Assembly: GCA_041228335.1 (NCBI GenBank)
Contig: CP166130.1
Location: 706,638 to 770,637 of the forward strand
Direction of reading: 5' to 3'
Length of the DNA: 64,000 nucleotides
Source of the DNA: Alphaproteobacteria bacterium LSUCC0684
GTDB lineage: Bacteria > Pseudomonadota > Alphaproteobacteria > Puniceispirillales > UBA1172
Shown in pieces: positions 1 to 7,267 of this stretch. The position numbers and the translations under genes were made by a program. Numbering within the stretch: the first letter of the stretch is position 1; the number at the start of each line of letters is the position of its first letter. A model generated the notes under the pieces. It saw nothing but the letters and a program-made list of their open reading frames with translations, searched no databases and had not been told where the DNA came from.

Positions 1-469
1 CCTGACGCTCGTGGACGTGCCCGGCTTCATGCCCGGAACCGCGCAGGAAAACGGCGGCATCATCAATCATGGGGCAAAGCTTCTCTATGCCTATGCCGAG
101 GCGACCGTGCCCAAAGTCACGGTCATTACGCGCAAGGCTTATGGCGGGGCTTATGATGTCATGGCATCCAAGCATCTCAGGGGGGATGTCAATTACGCCT
201 GGCCGACGGCAGAGATCGCCGTGATGGGGCCGGAAGGCGCGGCCCGTATCATTTTCCGTGAAGATGCCAAAGATCCCGAACAGCTCAAGGCCAGAACAGC
301 GGAATATCGCGAGAAATTCGCCAATCCCTTCATCGCTGCTGGCCGCGGCTTTATCGATGACGTGATCATGCCGCGCAACACGCGCCGCAGAATTGCCCGT
401 GCCTTCGCCATGCTCGAGGATAAAGAGCTCGAAAATCCATGGCGCAAACACGACAACCTGCCACTTTAG
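1..469 (+). CDS. pccB: Propionyl-CoA carboxylase beta subunit, C-terminal part (5' end outside window)
   Basis: Carboxyltransferase subunit of a biotin-dependent acyl-CoA carboxylase, most likely making methylmalonyl-CoA from propionyl-CoA in the cytoplasm. The reading frame is open from base 2 and ends in TAG at 467-469. It begins inside the conserved DVPGFMPG segment and continues with the AYGGAYDVM and VMGPEGA motifs and a terminal TRR-x(n)[11 protein letters not shown] tail, all typical of PccB. The biotin-carrying PccA follows after 9 bp, so the two are co-transcribed. Acetyl-CoA or methylcrotonyl-CoA specificity is less likely given the partner's domain order, but substrate cannot be proven from the fragment. 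Confidence 0.93.
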   Translation, partial: LTLVDVPGFMPGTAQENGGIINHGAKLLYAYAEATVPKVTVITRKAYGGAYDVMASKHLRGDVNYAWPTAEIAVMGPEGAARIIFREDAKDPEQLKARTAEYREKFANPFIAAGRGFIDDVIMPRNTRRRIARAFAMLEDKELENPWRKHDNLPL

Positions 470-478
470 GGAGATCCG

Positions 479-2455
479 ATGATGTTCAGCAAGATTCTGG
501 TGGCAAACCGTGGTGAAATCGCCTGCCGCATCATGAAAACAGCAAAGCGGATGGGTATCAAGACCGTCGCTGTCTATTCGGATGCTGATGCCAATGGCGA
601 ACATGTGGCGATGGCGGATGAGGCTGTCCGGATTGGCCCGGCGCCTTCGGCAGAGAGCTATCTTAAAGGTGATGTGATCATTGAGGCGGCAAAAAAAACC
701 GGGGCCGAAGCCATCCATCCCGGATTTGGCTTTCTTTCCGAAAATGCCGGTTTTGTTGAGGCCGTGGAAGCGGCGGGCATCGTCTTTATCGGCCCTGATC
801 CGAAGGCGATTGCCGCAATGGGCGACAAGATCACCTCCAAAACCATCGCCGAGAAGGCCGGCGTCTCAACGGTGCCTGGCACGCCTGATGCTGTTGAAGA
901 TCTGGATGAGGCTGCGGTATGCGCCAAAGAGATCGGGTATCCCGTGATGATCAAGGCTTCGGCTGGCGGCGGCGGCAAAGGCATGCGGATCGCCCATGAT
1001 GAGGCGGAGCTTCGCGTCAGCATGCCCCAGGCACAGAACGAGGCGGCATCTTCCTTCGGGGATTCACGGGTTTTCATTGAAAAATTCGTCACAAGCCCGC
1101 GCCATATCGAAATACAGGTGCTCGCGGATACCCATGGCCATGTGATCCATCTCGGGGAGCGGGAATGCTCGCTTCAGCGCCGACATCAGAAGGTTTTTGA
1201 GGAGGCGCCGTCCCCGTTCATCAGCGCAAAAACACGCGAAGCCATGGGCAGCCAGGCTGTCGAGCTTGCCAGGGCTGTCGGCTATCGTTCGGCCGGCACG
1301 GTGGAGTTCATTGTCGGCGCGGATCAGGATTTCTATTTTCTTGAGATGAACACGCGTCTCCAGGTGGAACATCCGGTGACCGAGATGGTCTATGGGCTTG
1401 ATCTCGTGGAATGGATGATCCGCATTGCGGCCGGGGAGAAACTTGCCCTTGCCCAGAAGGAGGTGAAGCCTGATGGCTGGTCGGTGGAGGCGCGTGTCTA
1501 TGCGGAAGACCCGTCGCGGAATTTTCTTCCTGCCATAGGCCGCTTGCAGCGCTATGTCGAGCCCGAAGGCGAAGGCGTGCGCGTCGACAGCGGCATTGCC
1601 GAGGGCGGCGATATCTCCATGTTCTATGACCCGATGATTGCCAAACTGGTTGCCTGGGGAAAGACAAGGGATCAGGCATTGGACCGGCTGGCGCTGGCGC
1701 TTGATGGCTATGTTATTGACGGGCCGGGGCATAACCGGCAGTTCCTGCGCCATGTGACGGACCATCCAAGATTCCGTAAAGGTGACATGACCACGGCCTT
1801 CATCGCCGAGGAATATCCCGAAGGATACACTCCGGGTGTCCCGGGTGAAGATGATCTTGGCTGCCTGCGCGCATTGGCGGTGCTGATCATCGCGGATCGG
1901 ATGCGGCGCATGGCAGATTGTGGAAACGGCGCGGGTGAAACAGAATTTCATCTTCTTGACGAGGGGGGGGAGACCTCGGCCTCGGTGAATCCTGATCATC
2001 CGCTTGTCGTGACCGTGGCGGGCAAGAATTTCAGCTTCAGTCATCTGCCTGACATGGCGCGGCGGCTTTTCAAGGGGGAGATCAACGGCAAGCCGAAAAC
2101 CCTGCAATACCGGCGGCTGGCAGAAGAGGTGCATCTCATGGCCGGTGCCTGCCGTCTCAGGGTGCTGGTACTTCCGGCCCGGGCAAAAGACGCCCAGGCG
2201 CTGATGCCGGTCAAGGAAAATGCCTCCGGCGCGGCGACGATTGTTGCGCCCATGCCTGGCTTGCTCAGCCGACTTCTGATCAAGGAAGGCGATACGGTTG
2301 CCGCTGGTGATGATGTGGCGGTGATCGAAGCCATGAAGATGGAAAATCTGCTGAAAGCCGACCGGGGCGGCGTGGTTGCCGAAGTCATGGCCAGCGAGGG
2401 CGAAAGCCTGGCTGTTGATCAGCCTATCCTGCGGTTTGCTTCCGGTGATGAGTAG
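479..2455 (+). CDS. pccA: Propionyl-CoA carboxylase alpha subunit (biotin carboxylase + BCCP)
   Basis: ATP-dependent carboxylation of biotin and its transfer to PccB. The 658-residue protein has an N-terminal biotin carboxylase (KILVANRGEIACR near residue 5, the glycine-rich ATP loop SAGGGGKGM near 160, EMNTRLQVEHPVTE near 290), a middle linker/BT region, and a C-terminal biotinyl domain with the EAMKMEN motif, where Lys620 is the biotin site. Length and order match bacterial PccA. Two ATGs lie in tandem at 479 and 482 behind AGGGAGA; either may be used. It is 9 bp after pccB and 5 bp before the HEPN-like gene, forming one transcription unit. Confidence 0.95.
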   Translation: MMFSKILVANRGEIACRIMKTAKRMGIKTVAVYSDADANGEHVAMADEAVRIGPAPSAESYLKGDVIIEAAKKTGAEAIHPGFGFLSENAGFVEAVEAAGIVFIGPDPKAIAAMGDKITSKTIAEKAGVSTVPGTPDAVEDLDEAAVCAKEIGYPVMIKASAGGGGKGMRIAHDEAELRVSMPQAQNEAASSFGDSRVFIEKFVTSPRHIEIQVLADTHGHVIHLGERECSLQRRHQKVFEEAPSPFISAKTREAMGSQAVELARAVGYRSAGTVEFIVGADQDFYFLEMNTRLQVEHPVTEMVYGLDLVEWMIRIAAGEKLALAQKEVKPDGWSVEARVYAEDPSRNFLPAIGRLQRYVEPEGEGVRVDSGIAEGGDISMFYDPMIAKLVAWGKTRDQALDRLALALDGYVIDGPGHNRQFLRHVTDHPRFRKGDMTTAFIAEEYPEGYTPGVPGEDDLGCLRALAVLIIADRMRRMADCGNGAGETEFHLLDEGGETSASVNPDHPLVVTVAGKNFSFSHLPDMARRLFKGEINGKPKTLQYRRLAEEVHLMAGACRLRVLVLPARAKDAQALMPVKENASGAATIVAPMPGLLSRLLIKEGDTVAAGDDVAVIEAMKMENLLKADRGGVVAEVMASEGESLAVDQPILRFASGDE

Positions 2456-2460
2456 CGGGG

Positions 2461-2835
2461 ATGGACCAGAGGAGCACCATCACCCGGCTTGAAGGGTATA
2501 TTCCTGATCTCGGCCCCCATGCCGGGCGACTGATGGGAGAGATGCTTGCCGCCCAGCGCGCCGGGCTAGATGCAACGGTGATCATCCTTGCGGTGGCGGT
2601 GCTGGATGTGGCCTTGAGGGAGCCGTCGGGATATCCGGCTGGCGCGGATGGAATTGATCTTGCCGCTGCCCGTGACAGCCGTGACGCTTTCTGGCTAAGG
2701 GAGCGACGCAATGGCATTGTCCATTTTGAAGGCGGCCGCGGCGGCCTGATGGGGGATGAGGAGGCCGCGCTCAAGCTTGATGCCATCCGGGCCATGAAAG
2801 TGTTGGCCGAGGCGCTTGATCTGCTGATGCCCTGA
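2461..2835 (+). CDS. Small conserved-type protein with HEPN-like R-x4-H motif
   Basis: Function unknown. The 124-residue, mostly helical protein starts 5 bp after pccA, so it is probably translated from the pcc transcript. Residues 83-88 read RNGIVH, an Arg followed by a polar Asn and then His four residues on, which is the R-phi-x(3-5)-H pattern of HEPN-superfamily proteins, many of which are RNases or nucleotide-metabolism partners. The motif is followed by FEGG and a C-terminal helix. No signal peptide or membrane segment is visible. The HEPN assignment is an inference from one motif plus helical character; it could be an unrelated helical protein. Confidence 0.7.
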   Translation: MDQRSTITRLEGYIPDLGPHAGRLMGEMLAAQRAGLDATVIILAVAVLDVALREPSGYPAGADGIDLAAARDSRDAFWLRERRNGIVHFEGGRGGLMGDEEAALKLDAIRAMKVLAEALDLLMP

Positions 2836-2891
2836 AAGGTCAAATCTTCTTCCATTGCTTGATATCGGGTGGGGCAGGTTGCCGAAATGAG

Positions 2892-3578
2892 TCAGAAGAC
2901 GGAATTGAACGTCTCTCTGAGCGCGGTATCGAGCCTCTCCGGATCAGCATCTCTGCCCAGCGCCTTGATCGATGTCACCCCGCCATCATGTATCCCGCAA
3001 GGCACAATGCCCGCAAAGGCCTTGAGGTCAGGATCGCGATTGATCGCCATGCCATGCCAGCTCACCCATTTGGAAAGCCGGATGCCGATGGCCGTAATCT
3101 TGTCTTTTGCCATGCCGTCCTGCCGCTCAACCCAGACACCGGGAAAACCCTGCCGCCGTGTCGCCGTGATATCAAGCCTCGCCAGGGCGGCTATGGACCA
3201 GGCCTCGATCTGATGAACAAATCTCCGCAGATCATGGCCGCGGGCGGAAACATCGAGAAGAATATAGACAACGCGCTGGCCAGGTCCGTGATAGGTCCAT
3301 TCGCCGCCACGGCCGGTCTCACGGATCAGCGCATCGCCGGGGTCAAGCAGATCCTCCCTCTTGGCCGAAGTGCCGGCGGTATAGACCGGCTCATGTTCAA
3401 GCAGCCAGATGAGCTCGCCCGCCGTGCCTTCGCGGATTGCCGCCGCCCGTTCCTGCATCAGGGAAACCGCCTCATCATAAGCCACGGGCACGGGCGAGAT
3501 GCGCCATTCCAGCGGCAGGGAAAGCGGGGTATTGAGGCTGTTATCGGTGTTTTCTTTCCTGATATGCATCGCGTCCAT
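2892..3578 (-). CDS. lipB: Octanoyltransferase LipB
   Basis: Transfers octanoyl from acyl carrier protein to lipoyl domains, the first step of lipoate synthesis in the cytoplasm. The protein shows RGGEWTYHGPGQ, the LipB signature, with the catalytic pair Lys160 (KITAIGI) and Cys194 (IVPCGIH). An open frame extends up to 3719, but the extra N-terminus is low-quality. The ATG at 3578 has an AAGAG ribosome site five bases upstream and gives 228 residues, the family's usual size, so I chose it (the ATG at 3569 is an alternative). It is convergent with the pcc operon. Confidence 0.92.
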   Translation of the reverse strand: MDAMHIRKENTDNSLNTPLSLPLEWRISPVPVAYDEAVSLMQERAAAIREGTAGELIWLLEHEPVYTAGTSAKREDLLDPGDALIRETGRGGEWTYHGPGQRVVYILLDVSARGHDLRRFVHQIEAWSIAALARLDITATRRQGFPGVWVERQDGMAKDKITAIGIRLSKWVSWHGMAINRDPDLKAFAGIVPCGIHDGGVTSIKALGRDADPERLDTALRETFNSVF

Positions 3579-3975
3579 ATGGCTCTTTTCATCCGTGAGG
3601 TATCGCCTGTACCCCCAGGGTTGATCCTGACCTTGCCACTCTAGCAGGAGATGAGAGGCGGGGGGAGATTTTCTCCCCATTCTGTTTCGGCAATGGATAT
3701 TGGGGCGGTGCGCCGGCACGGGGAAGGGATGTCCCGTGATCAGTTGGCTGTATGATAGCGGAAGAAGGAGAGGGAGAGGGAGAGGGAGAGGGAGAGGGAG
3801 AGGGAAAGGGAAAGGGAAAGGTGATCATGGTTGAAGATGGAGCCGCCGTGGTTGAGGTCGGGTCCATTATGGTTCGGGGGCAAAATTCCCGTGAAAGACC
3901 TGCATATCAGGCTTGCTTTACGCATCGGTATTCGTTATCACTTGTCGATCACGATGGCATTGCCTGCCATCCCGT
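3579..3975. other. Intergenic region between lipB and tRNA-Leu
   Basis: About 400 bases without a convincing gene. It contains the upstream region of lipB and a purine-only hexanucleotide tract. Reading frames across the tract on both strands (GEGEG and SLSLS repeats) are artefacts of the repeat. Nothing else is recognised. Confidence 0.6.
3767..3820 (+). repeat. Hexanucleotide tandem repeat (GGAGAG)6(GGAAAG)3
   Basis: Six perfect copies of GGAGAG (3767-3802) run directly into three copies of GGAAAG (3803-3820), forming an uninterrupted 54-base purine tract. Such tracts can change copy number by slipped-strand pairing and can adopt non-B structures. It sits about 190 bp upstream of the lipB start, on the far side from that gene, and 155 bp before tRNA-Leu. 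Confidence 0.95.
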
Positions 3976-4062
3976 GCGGCTGTGGCGGAATTGGTAGACG
4001 CGCAGCGTTGAGGTCGCTGTGGGATAAAACCCGTGGAAGTTCGAGTCTTCTCAGCCGCACCA
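3976..4062 (+). tRNA. tRNA-Leu (anticodon GAG)
   Basis: The acceptor arms GCGGCTG and CAGCCGC pair fully, followed by A and an encoded CCA (4060-4062). The D arm GGAATTGGTAGACGC, the anticodon stem CAGCG/CGCTG with loop TTGAGGT (anticodon GAG, reading CUC/CUU), a long class II variable arm and the T arm GTTCGAGTC are all visible. Its 3' end is the boundary of the A+T-rich island and is copied at 5129. Confidence 0.97.
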
Positions 4063-4067
4063 TTTTT
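4050..4067 (+). repeat. Putative attachment site, tRNA-proximal copy
   Basis: Eighteen bases covering the last 13 bases of tRNA-Leu plus five T residues. They are identical to 5129-5146, in the same orientation. Such a repeat of a tRNA 3' end is what tyrosine-recombinase integration leaves. No integrase gene is present, so attachment-site status is inferred. Confidence 0.7.
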
Positions 4068-4137
4068 CCTGATTTATGATTGTTTTTGGCATCTGTTAGT
4101 TTCCGCCAGCAGGGTTTGAAACTGATGGAGGCTTTTC

Positions 4138-4572
4138 ATGGCAAACCAGTATAAAACAGGGCGATGCGCTTGCGGTAAAGTTGTGTTCGAAGCGAGGCTT
4201 CCGCACGAAAAATCAATTATTTGCCACTGTAAATCATGTCAGCTTCGCACAGGGTCTGTATTTGGCCTTATGATTTATTTCAAAAGAGGCCAGCTTTCTT
4301 TCCCCCAACATCTTTTGAGCCTGTTTCAATATAGAGCAGAGTCTGGAAATGCCATGCAATCCCATTTCTGCAAAGAATGCGGGACATCACTATTTCTGAC
4401 AGGGGCGTTGAATGCTGGGCTTATTGGCGTGGCCGGTGGATGCTTTGATAATGATCTTTCTTGGTGCAAGATAGATAGAGAAATATTTTGCAGAAGCAAA
4501 GCTGATTTTGTTCATGTCAACACTGCCGTTTCCCTGGAAACGTCGCCGCGATACAAACCCAAGAAGGTGTGA
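4138..4572 (+). CDS. GFA-family (CENP-V/GFA domain) zinc protein
   Basis: A 144-residue cytoplasmic protein of the glutathione-dependent formaldehyde-activating (GFA) fold. Zinc-binding cysteines are visible in CACGKVVFEA, ICHCKSCQLRTGS and the C-terminal FCKECGTSLF. The family includes Gfa, but most small members have no proven role, so no reaction is claimed. An ATG at 4138 follows TGGAGG four bases upstream. It lies alone between the two tRNA-derived repeats, so it would be the main cargo of that 1.08-kb segment. Base composition is A+T-richer than the lipB side. Confidence 0.85.
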   Translation: MANQYKTGRCACGKVVFEARLPHEKSIICHCKSCQLRTGSVFGLMIYFKRGQLSFPQHLLSLFQYRAESGNAMQSHFCKECGTSLFLTGALNAGLIGVAGGCFDNDLSWCKIDREIFCRSKADFVHVNTAVSLETSPRYKPKKV

Positions 4573-4719
4573 AAAACACAGTTTAATTGCCAAAAAACCT
4601 TTTCATCAAGCAACTTGATGTAAATTATTTTGAGTAGAGTTTTGGCCATGCTATCCCATGGCCTGCCAGACCTGATACTGACTAGCCCTATTCCATTACC
4701 GGTAAGTTTTTTAAAAAAG

Positions 4720-4890
4720 TTATTTGTGTGGGTTCTGCACAGCCCTCAAACATTCCTTATAGAGTTCTAAATGTTGTTCTTTGGAGAGCCTTTCGTTGTT
4801 GCTATGGTAAACGAGTCGGTAGATATAGGTGTGTAGGTCATATGCAACCTTTTCTTGGCTGTATTGTAACACATTCGTTTCTTCTGCCAT
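4720..4890 (-). CDS. Small hypothetical protein, 56 residues
   Basis: Not recognised as a family. The frame starts at ATG 4890 with a strong ribosome site, CAGGAG, six bases upstream (AGGAGAAGCCACATG), and ends in TAA at 4720. The product begins MAEETNVLQYSQEKVAYDLH and ends RAVQNPHK. It is rich in Glu, Tyr, Leu and His with a balanced, soluble, helical composition unlike random translation, and has no signal peptide. It lies inside the segment bounded by the tRNA-derived repeats. The overlapping plus-strand frame at 4728-4988 has a random composition and no ribosome site. Confidence 0.6.
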   Translation of the reverse strand: MAEETNVLQYSQEKVAYDLHTYIYRLVYHSNNERLSKEQHLELYKECLRAVQNPHK

Positions 4891-5128
4891 GTGGCTTCTC
4901 CTGTTCCATTGAAAAGAAAGTTAGCAGCACATCTTGGCGAGAAACATTAACGGAGCCGAACAGGAAAAGGTCAGTGCTGCGTTATTAATACAAATGGGTA
5001 TAGTACCGCAGGCCGTCAACTATCCATAAGGCTAATAGCGATCACAAAAGGTGTCACAAGCCTCTTGGCCACCCTTCCATAGATCTACTGATATTAAAAA
5101 GGTCAAACGGCACCCACTAAGATATTGC

Positions 5129-5146
5129 CTCAGCCGCACCATTTTT
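5129..5146 (+). repeat. Putative attachment site, distal copy of tRNA-Leu 3' end
   Basis: A perfect 18-base copy of 4050-4067. No tRNA body precedes it, so it is a transposed 3' end rather than a second gene. The bases on either side differ from those of the first copy, giving sharp repeat edges. Confidence 0.72.
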
Positions 5147-5197
5147 TTCTCAAAAACCCGAGAGATATCCTAGAGTTTTCCTGCTGCAGTTGTAAAG

Positions 5198-5218
5198 GGT
5201 AGGACAAACGGTAGGACA
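5198..5218 (+). repeat. Tandem GGTAGGACA motif (two copies, 12-base period)
   Basis: GGTAGGACA occurs at 5198-5206 and 5210-5218, separated by AAC. Its position about 50 bases from the distal tRNA-derived repeat is typical of integrase arm-binding sites. That role is an inference. Confidence 0.5.
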
Positions 5219-5236
5219 TTTTGGCCAGAAAACAGG

Positions 5237-5824
5237 TTAAGGAACTATCAATCCACGATGTTCAAGGACGCCGTCAATAAATTCCGTTGATGTTAGGTCT
5301 TTTTCAAAGCAGTTGGAGATGTTTGAAATTCTGCTTCCCACAGTAGATGCTGGGAAACCCATTTCACTCATCGCTGTCTTTAATTCAGCAATCGCAGATT
5401 TCAGTAGGCTTTCCCCGTCTTCATATTCGTCTCTTATGCGAAGAGTTGCTATGCAATCAGATATGCTCTCGTTCATCATATGTGCAGGACTGTTCCGCGG
5501 TGGATGTGGCAAATCAATGTCGCCTGTCTGGTGATGAGCACATTCATGCAAATCCACGAAACGCTGAAGTGCCTCTGGGGATTTTTGATAACTGAACCTG
5601 TAAACGACAGGTAACCCATCCTTGTCCCTGTTAGCCATGCCTGCCGCGCTGGGTGCGTTGGAATTATTGATGTTTGTGAAGATTACAGTCTCACCTTTGC
5701 TGTTTGTGCAAATTGGTGGTTCCACAATGTCAAAAGAAGATGCGTGATTACCTGCCCAGCTTGGATAACTCAGAAAAAGAAGAAGAATAGCCAGGAAAAT
5801 TTTGGGGTTAAGGAGGTCCATCAT
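5237..5824 (-). CDS. Secreted protein with HExxH zinc-protease-like motif
   Basis: A 195-residue protein with an N-terminal signal peptide (hydrophobic run ILLLFLSYPSWAG, probable cleavage after SWA near residue 24), so it is exported. Residues near 92-97 read HECAHH, an HExxH metallopeptidase motif, followed about 25 residues on by NESISDC, where the Glu could be a third zinc ligand. Four mature cysteines could form disulfides. The specific peptidase family is not recognised and the substrate is unknown. It stands alone in the island, with the next minus-strand gene 49 bp upstream. Confidence 0.72.
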   Translation of the reverse strand: MMDLLNPKIFLAILLLFLSYPSWAGNHASSFDIVEPPICTNSKGETVIFTNINNSNAPSAAGMANRDKDGLPVVYRFSYQKSPEALQRFVDLHECAHHQTGDIDLPHPPRNSPAHMMNESISDCIATLRIRDEYEDGESLLKSAIAELKTAMSEMGFPASTVGSRISNISNCFEKDLTSTEFIDGVLEHRGLIVP

Positions 5825-5873
5825 CTTTGAAGAAATACCTGTTGGAACTAATGCCGGTTATTTTCAAGGCACG

Positions 5874-6203
5874 TTAGTCTTTAGAGATTGGTGTTGAACC
5901 TGTTTCCGTTCTCCAAAAGAGTCCGTCTTTCTTGGTAATGACCATCATCACCGCATCAGTGGTGCCGTTTGGAAAATCAGTCATTGAATGCATGACCAAG
6001 ATGTCTTCATTTTCATAAATACATCTTCTGTTATACTGACGGATATTTTCCATCATTTTTTCTCTATCAGCCAAAGACATGTCATGTTTTTTTAGGATTT
6101 TACCTGTGGAATGAAATTTCATTTCCCAATCTTCATGGTATAAATCCAACTCTGCTTGCGCATCCTTATTTTCCCAAGCATCAACGAACCTTTGATACAA
6201 CAT
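5874..6203 (-). CDS. NTF2-like / SnoaL-type small protein
   Basis: A 109-residue protein starting LYQRFVDAWENKDAQAELDLYHEDWEM, the usual opening helix and strand of NTF2-like folds, and ending in a strand with DGLFWRTETGS. These folds serve as small enzymes, binding proteins or stress proteins, and no reaction can be named. GGAG lies ten bases upstream of the ATG at 6203. The IS copy at 6237 sits just upstream, so the gene's original promoter has probably been separated from it. Confidence 0.7.
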   Translation of the reverse strand: MLYQRFVDAWENKDAQAELDLYHEDWEMKFHSTGKILKKHDMSLADREKMMENIRQYNRRCIYENEDILVMHSMTDFPNGTTDAVMMVITKKDGLFWRTETGSTPISKD

Positions 6204-6236
6204 CCTTAATCTCCAAACTTTTCCTAAAAAAAATTA

Positions 6237-6945
6237 GGGGCTGTACCAGATAACTAGCCCATATGTTTGTTAACCCATTGTTTGACTTGTTTTAATTGCG
6301 TCTGTGGTGATGGGTTGTTGAATCGCCACTCGCACTCCTTTAAAAATATCGGAAAATGCTTGGCAGGAATACCGTTAAATTTACGCATATGCCGTTTCGC
6401 CTGGTTCCAGAAGTTCTCAATGCCGTTAATGTGGTTTTTCTTATCTGCAAACAATACTGAATGATTAATGCGGTAATGCTTAAATTCAGATACATCAAGG
6501 ACATTGTATCCACGCCAGCAATCTGAATATACGATGCTATCAGGCATAATACGATCTTCTATGATAGGTATAAGCGTTTGACCTGACGCATCTGGAATGA
6601 TCTGTGTGTAAACCTTACCGCCACGTTTGAGGATACCAAACACAGGAACTTTGCCCGCAGAACCTCGCCCGCGTTTGCCTTTACGTGTGCCTCCAAAGTA
6701 ACTCTCATCCACCTCAAATTCACCTGAAAGCACATCGTTATTTTGCGTCTCAAGGGCGATGATTTCCCGCAGACGATGAAAGTAATATGCTGCTGTTTTG
6801 AAGTTTACACCCACCAAATCAGCGGCACATCTCGCCGTCGTTCCCGCAACATAATGCTCCATCAATTTAGTCTGCTTCAATCGGCTTAATCTGCTCTTTC
6901 TCATCACTATACCTATAACTTGTACTAGTTATCTGGTACAGCCCC
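6237..6945 (-). mobile_element. IS1595-family insertion sequence, copy 1 (709 bp)
   Basis: Bounded by inverted repeats beginning GGGGCTGTACCAGATAACTAG, with matching ends at 6237 and 6945. It is flanked by a perfect 8-bp target duplication AAAAATTA (6229-6236 and 6946-6953). One transposase gene fills it. Size and 8-bp duplication fit the small IS1016-like branch of the IS1595 family. Confidence 0.95.
6254..6907 (-). CDS. IS1595-family transposase (ISXO2-like), copy 1
   Basis: A 217-residue transposase. It has an N-terminal helix-turn-helix region (residues about 5-45) and an ISXO2-type catalytic core with the acidic residues of EVDESYFGG and VYSDCWRGY and the later Asn of HINGIENFW. It lacks the zinc-ribbon N-terminal domain of longer IS1595 members, as in the IS1016 group. 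The frame is intact and identical in protein sequence to the copy at 9245, so it is probably functional. Confidence 0.95.
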   Translation of the reverse strand: MMRKSRLSRLKQTKLMEHYVAGTTARCAADLVGVNFKTAAYYFHRLREIIALETQNNDVLSGEFEVDESYFGGTRKGKRGRGSAGKVPVFGILKRGGKVYTQIIPDASGQTLIPIIEDRIMPDSIVYSDCWRGYNVLDVSEFKHYRINHSVLFADKKNHINGIENFWNQAKRHMRKFNGIPAKHFPIFLKECEWRFNNPSPQTQLKQVKQWVNKHMG

Positions 6946-6976
6946 AAAAATTATTAATGATTATGATAAATCCGGC

Positions 6977-7267
6977 TTATTCAGCCCCTTCAATAATCAT
7001 AAGGTCTGTATCAGCACATTCATCCCGGACGGCTTTTGCTGCTTGATACTCATCACTGAAATAAAATTTTTCTGCGACTTCCTTGCTTTCAAATTCTATC
7101 ATCATCACCACGCCTGATAGACTGCCTTCGTGTCTGTCGGCACCTGGACCCCTTGCTAGAACCCTTCCGCCAAACTTTTGTATTACAGGACCTGCCATAC
7201 CTGAAAAGTTTTGGAATTTGTCTTTGTCATTCACTCTTATGTTAGCCACGAGGTAACCTTTTGGCAT
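6977..7267 (-). CDS. DUF1330 family protein
   Basis: A 96-residue protein beginning MPKGYLVANIRVNDKDKFQ, with GGRVLARG in the middle and SDEYQAAKAVRDECADTDLMIIEG at the end. These are the conserved features of DUF1330, a dimeric ferredoxin-like alpha-beta barrel fold of unknown activity. It is cytoplasmic and has AGGAG upstream of the ATG at 7267. IS copy 1 inserted 31 bp beyond its stop codon, and may have split it from the NTF2-like gene. Confidence 0.85.
   Translation of the reverse strand: MPKGYLVANIRVNDKDKFQNFSGMAGPVIQKFGGRVLARGPGADRHEGSLSGVVMMIEFESKEVAEKFYFSDEYQAAKAVRDECADTDLMIIEGAE

Larger units (their letters stand above)
4891..5236. other. Intergenic region holding the distal attachment repeat
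   Basis: About 350 bases with no convincing gene. It contains the upstream region of the 56-residue ORF, the second copy of the tRNA-Leu 3' end (5129-5146) and two GGTAGGACA repeats (5198-5218). Confidence 0.6.

Noticed and set aside
1064-2134. 356-codon minus-strand frame inside pccA
   Set aside because: Antisense shadow of a well-conserved gene in high-GC coding DNA; no ribosome site or recognisable domain.
3752-3997. Open frames across the hexanucleotide tract (GEGEG on plus, SLSLS on minus)
   Set aside because: They exist only because the repeat unit is six bases and lacks stops; no ribosome site and no sensible flanks.
4728-4988. Plus-strand 86-codon frame in the mini-island
   Set aside because: Random composition and no ribosome site; the opposite strand holds the better 56-residue gene.
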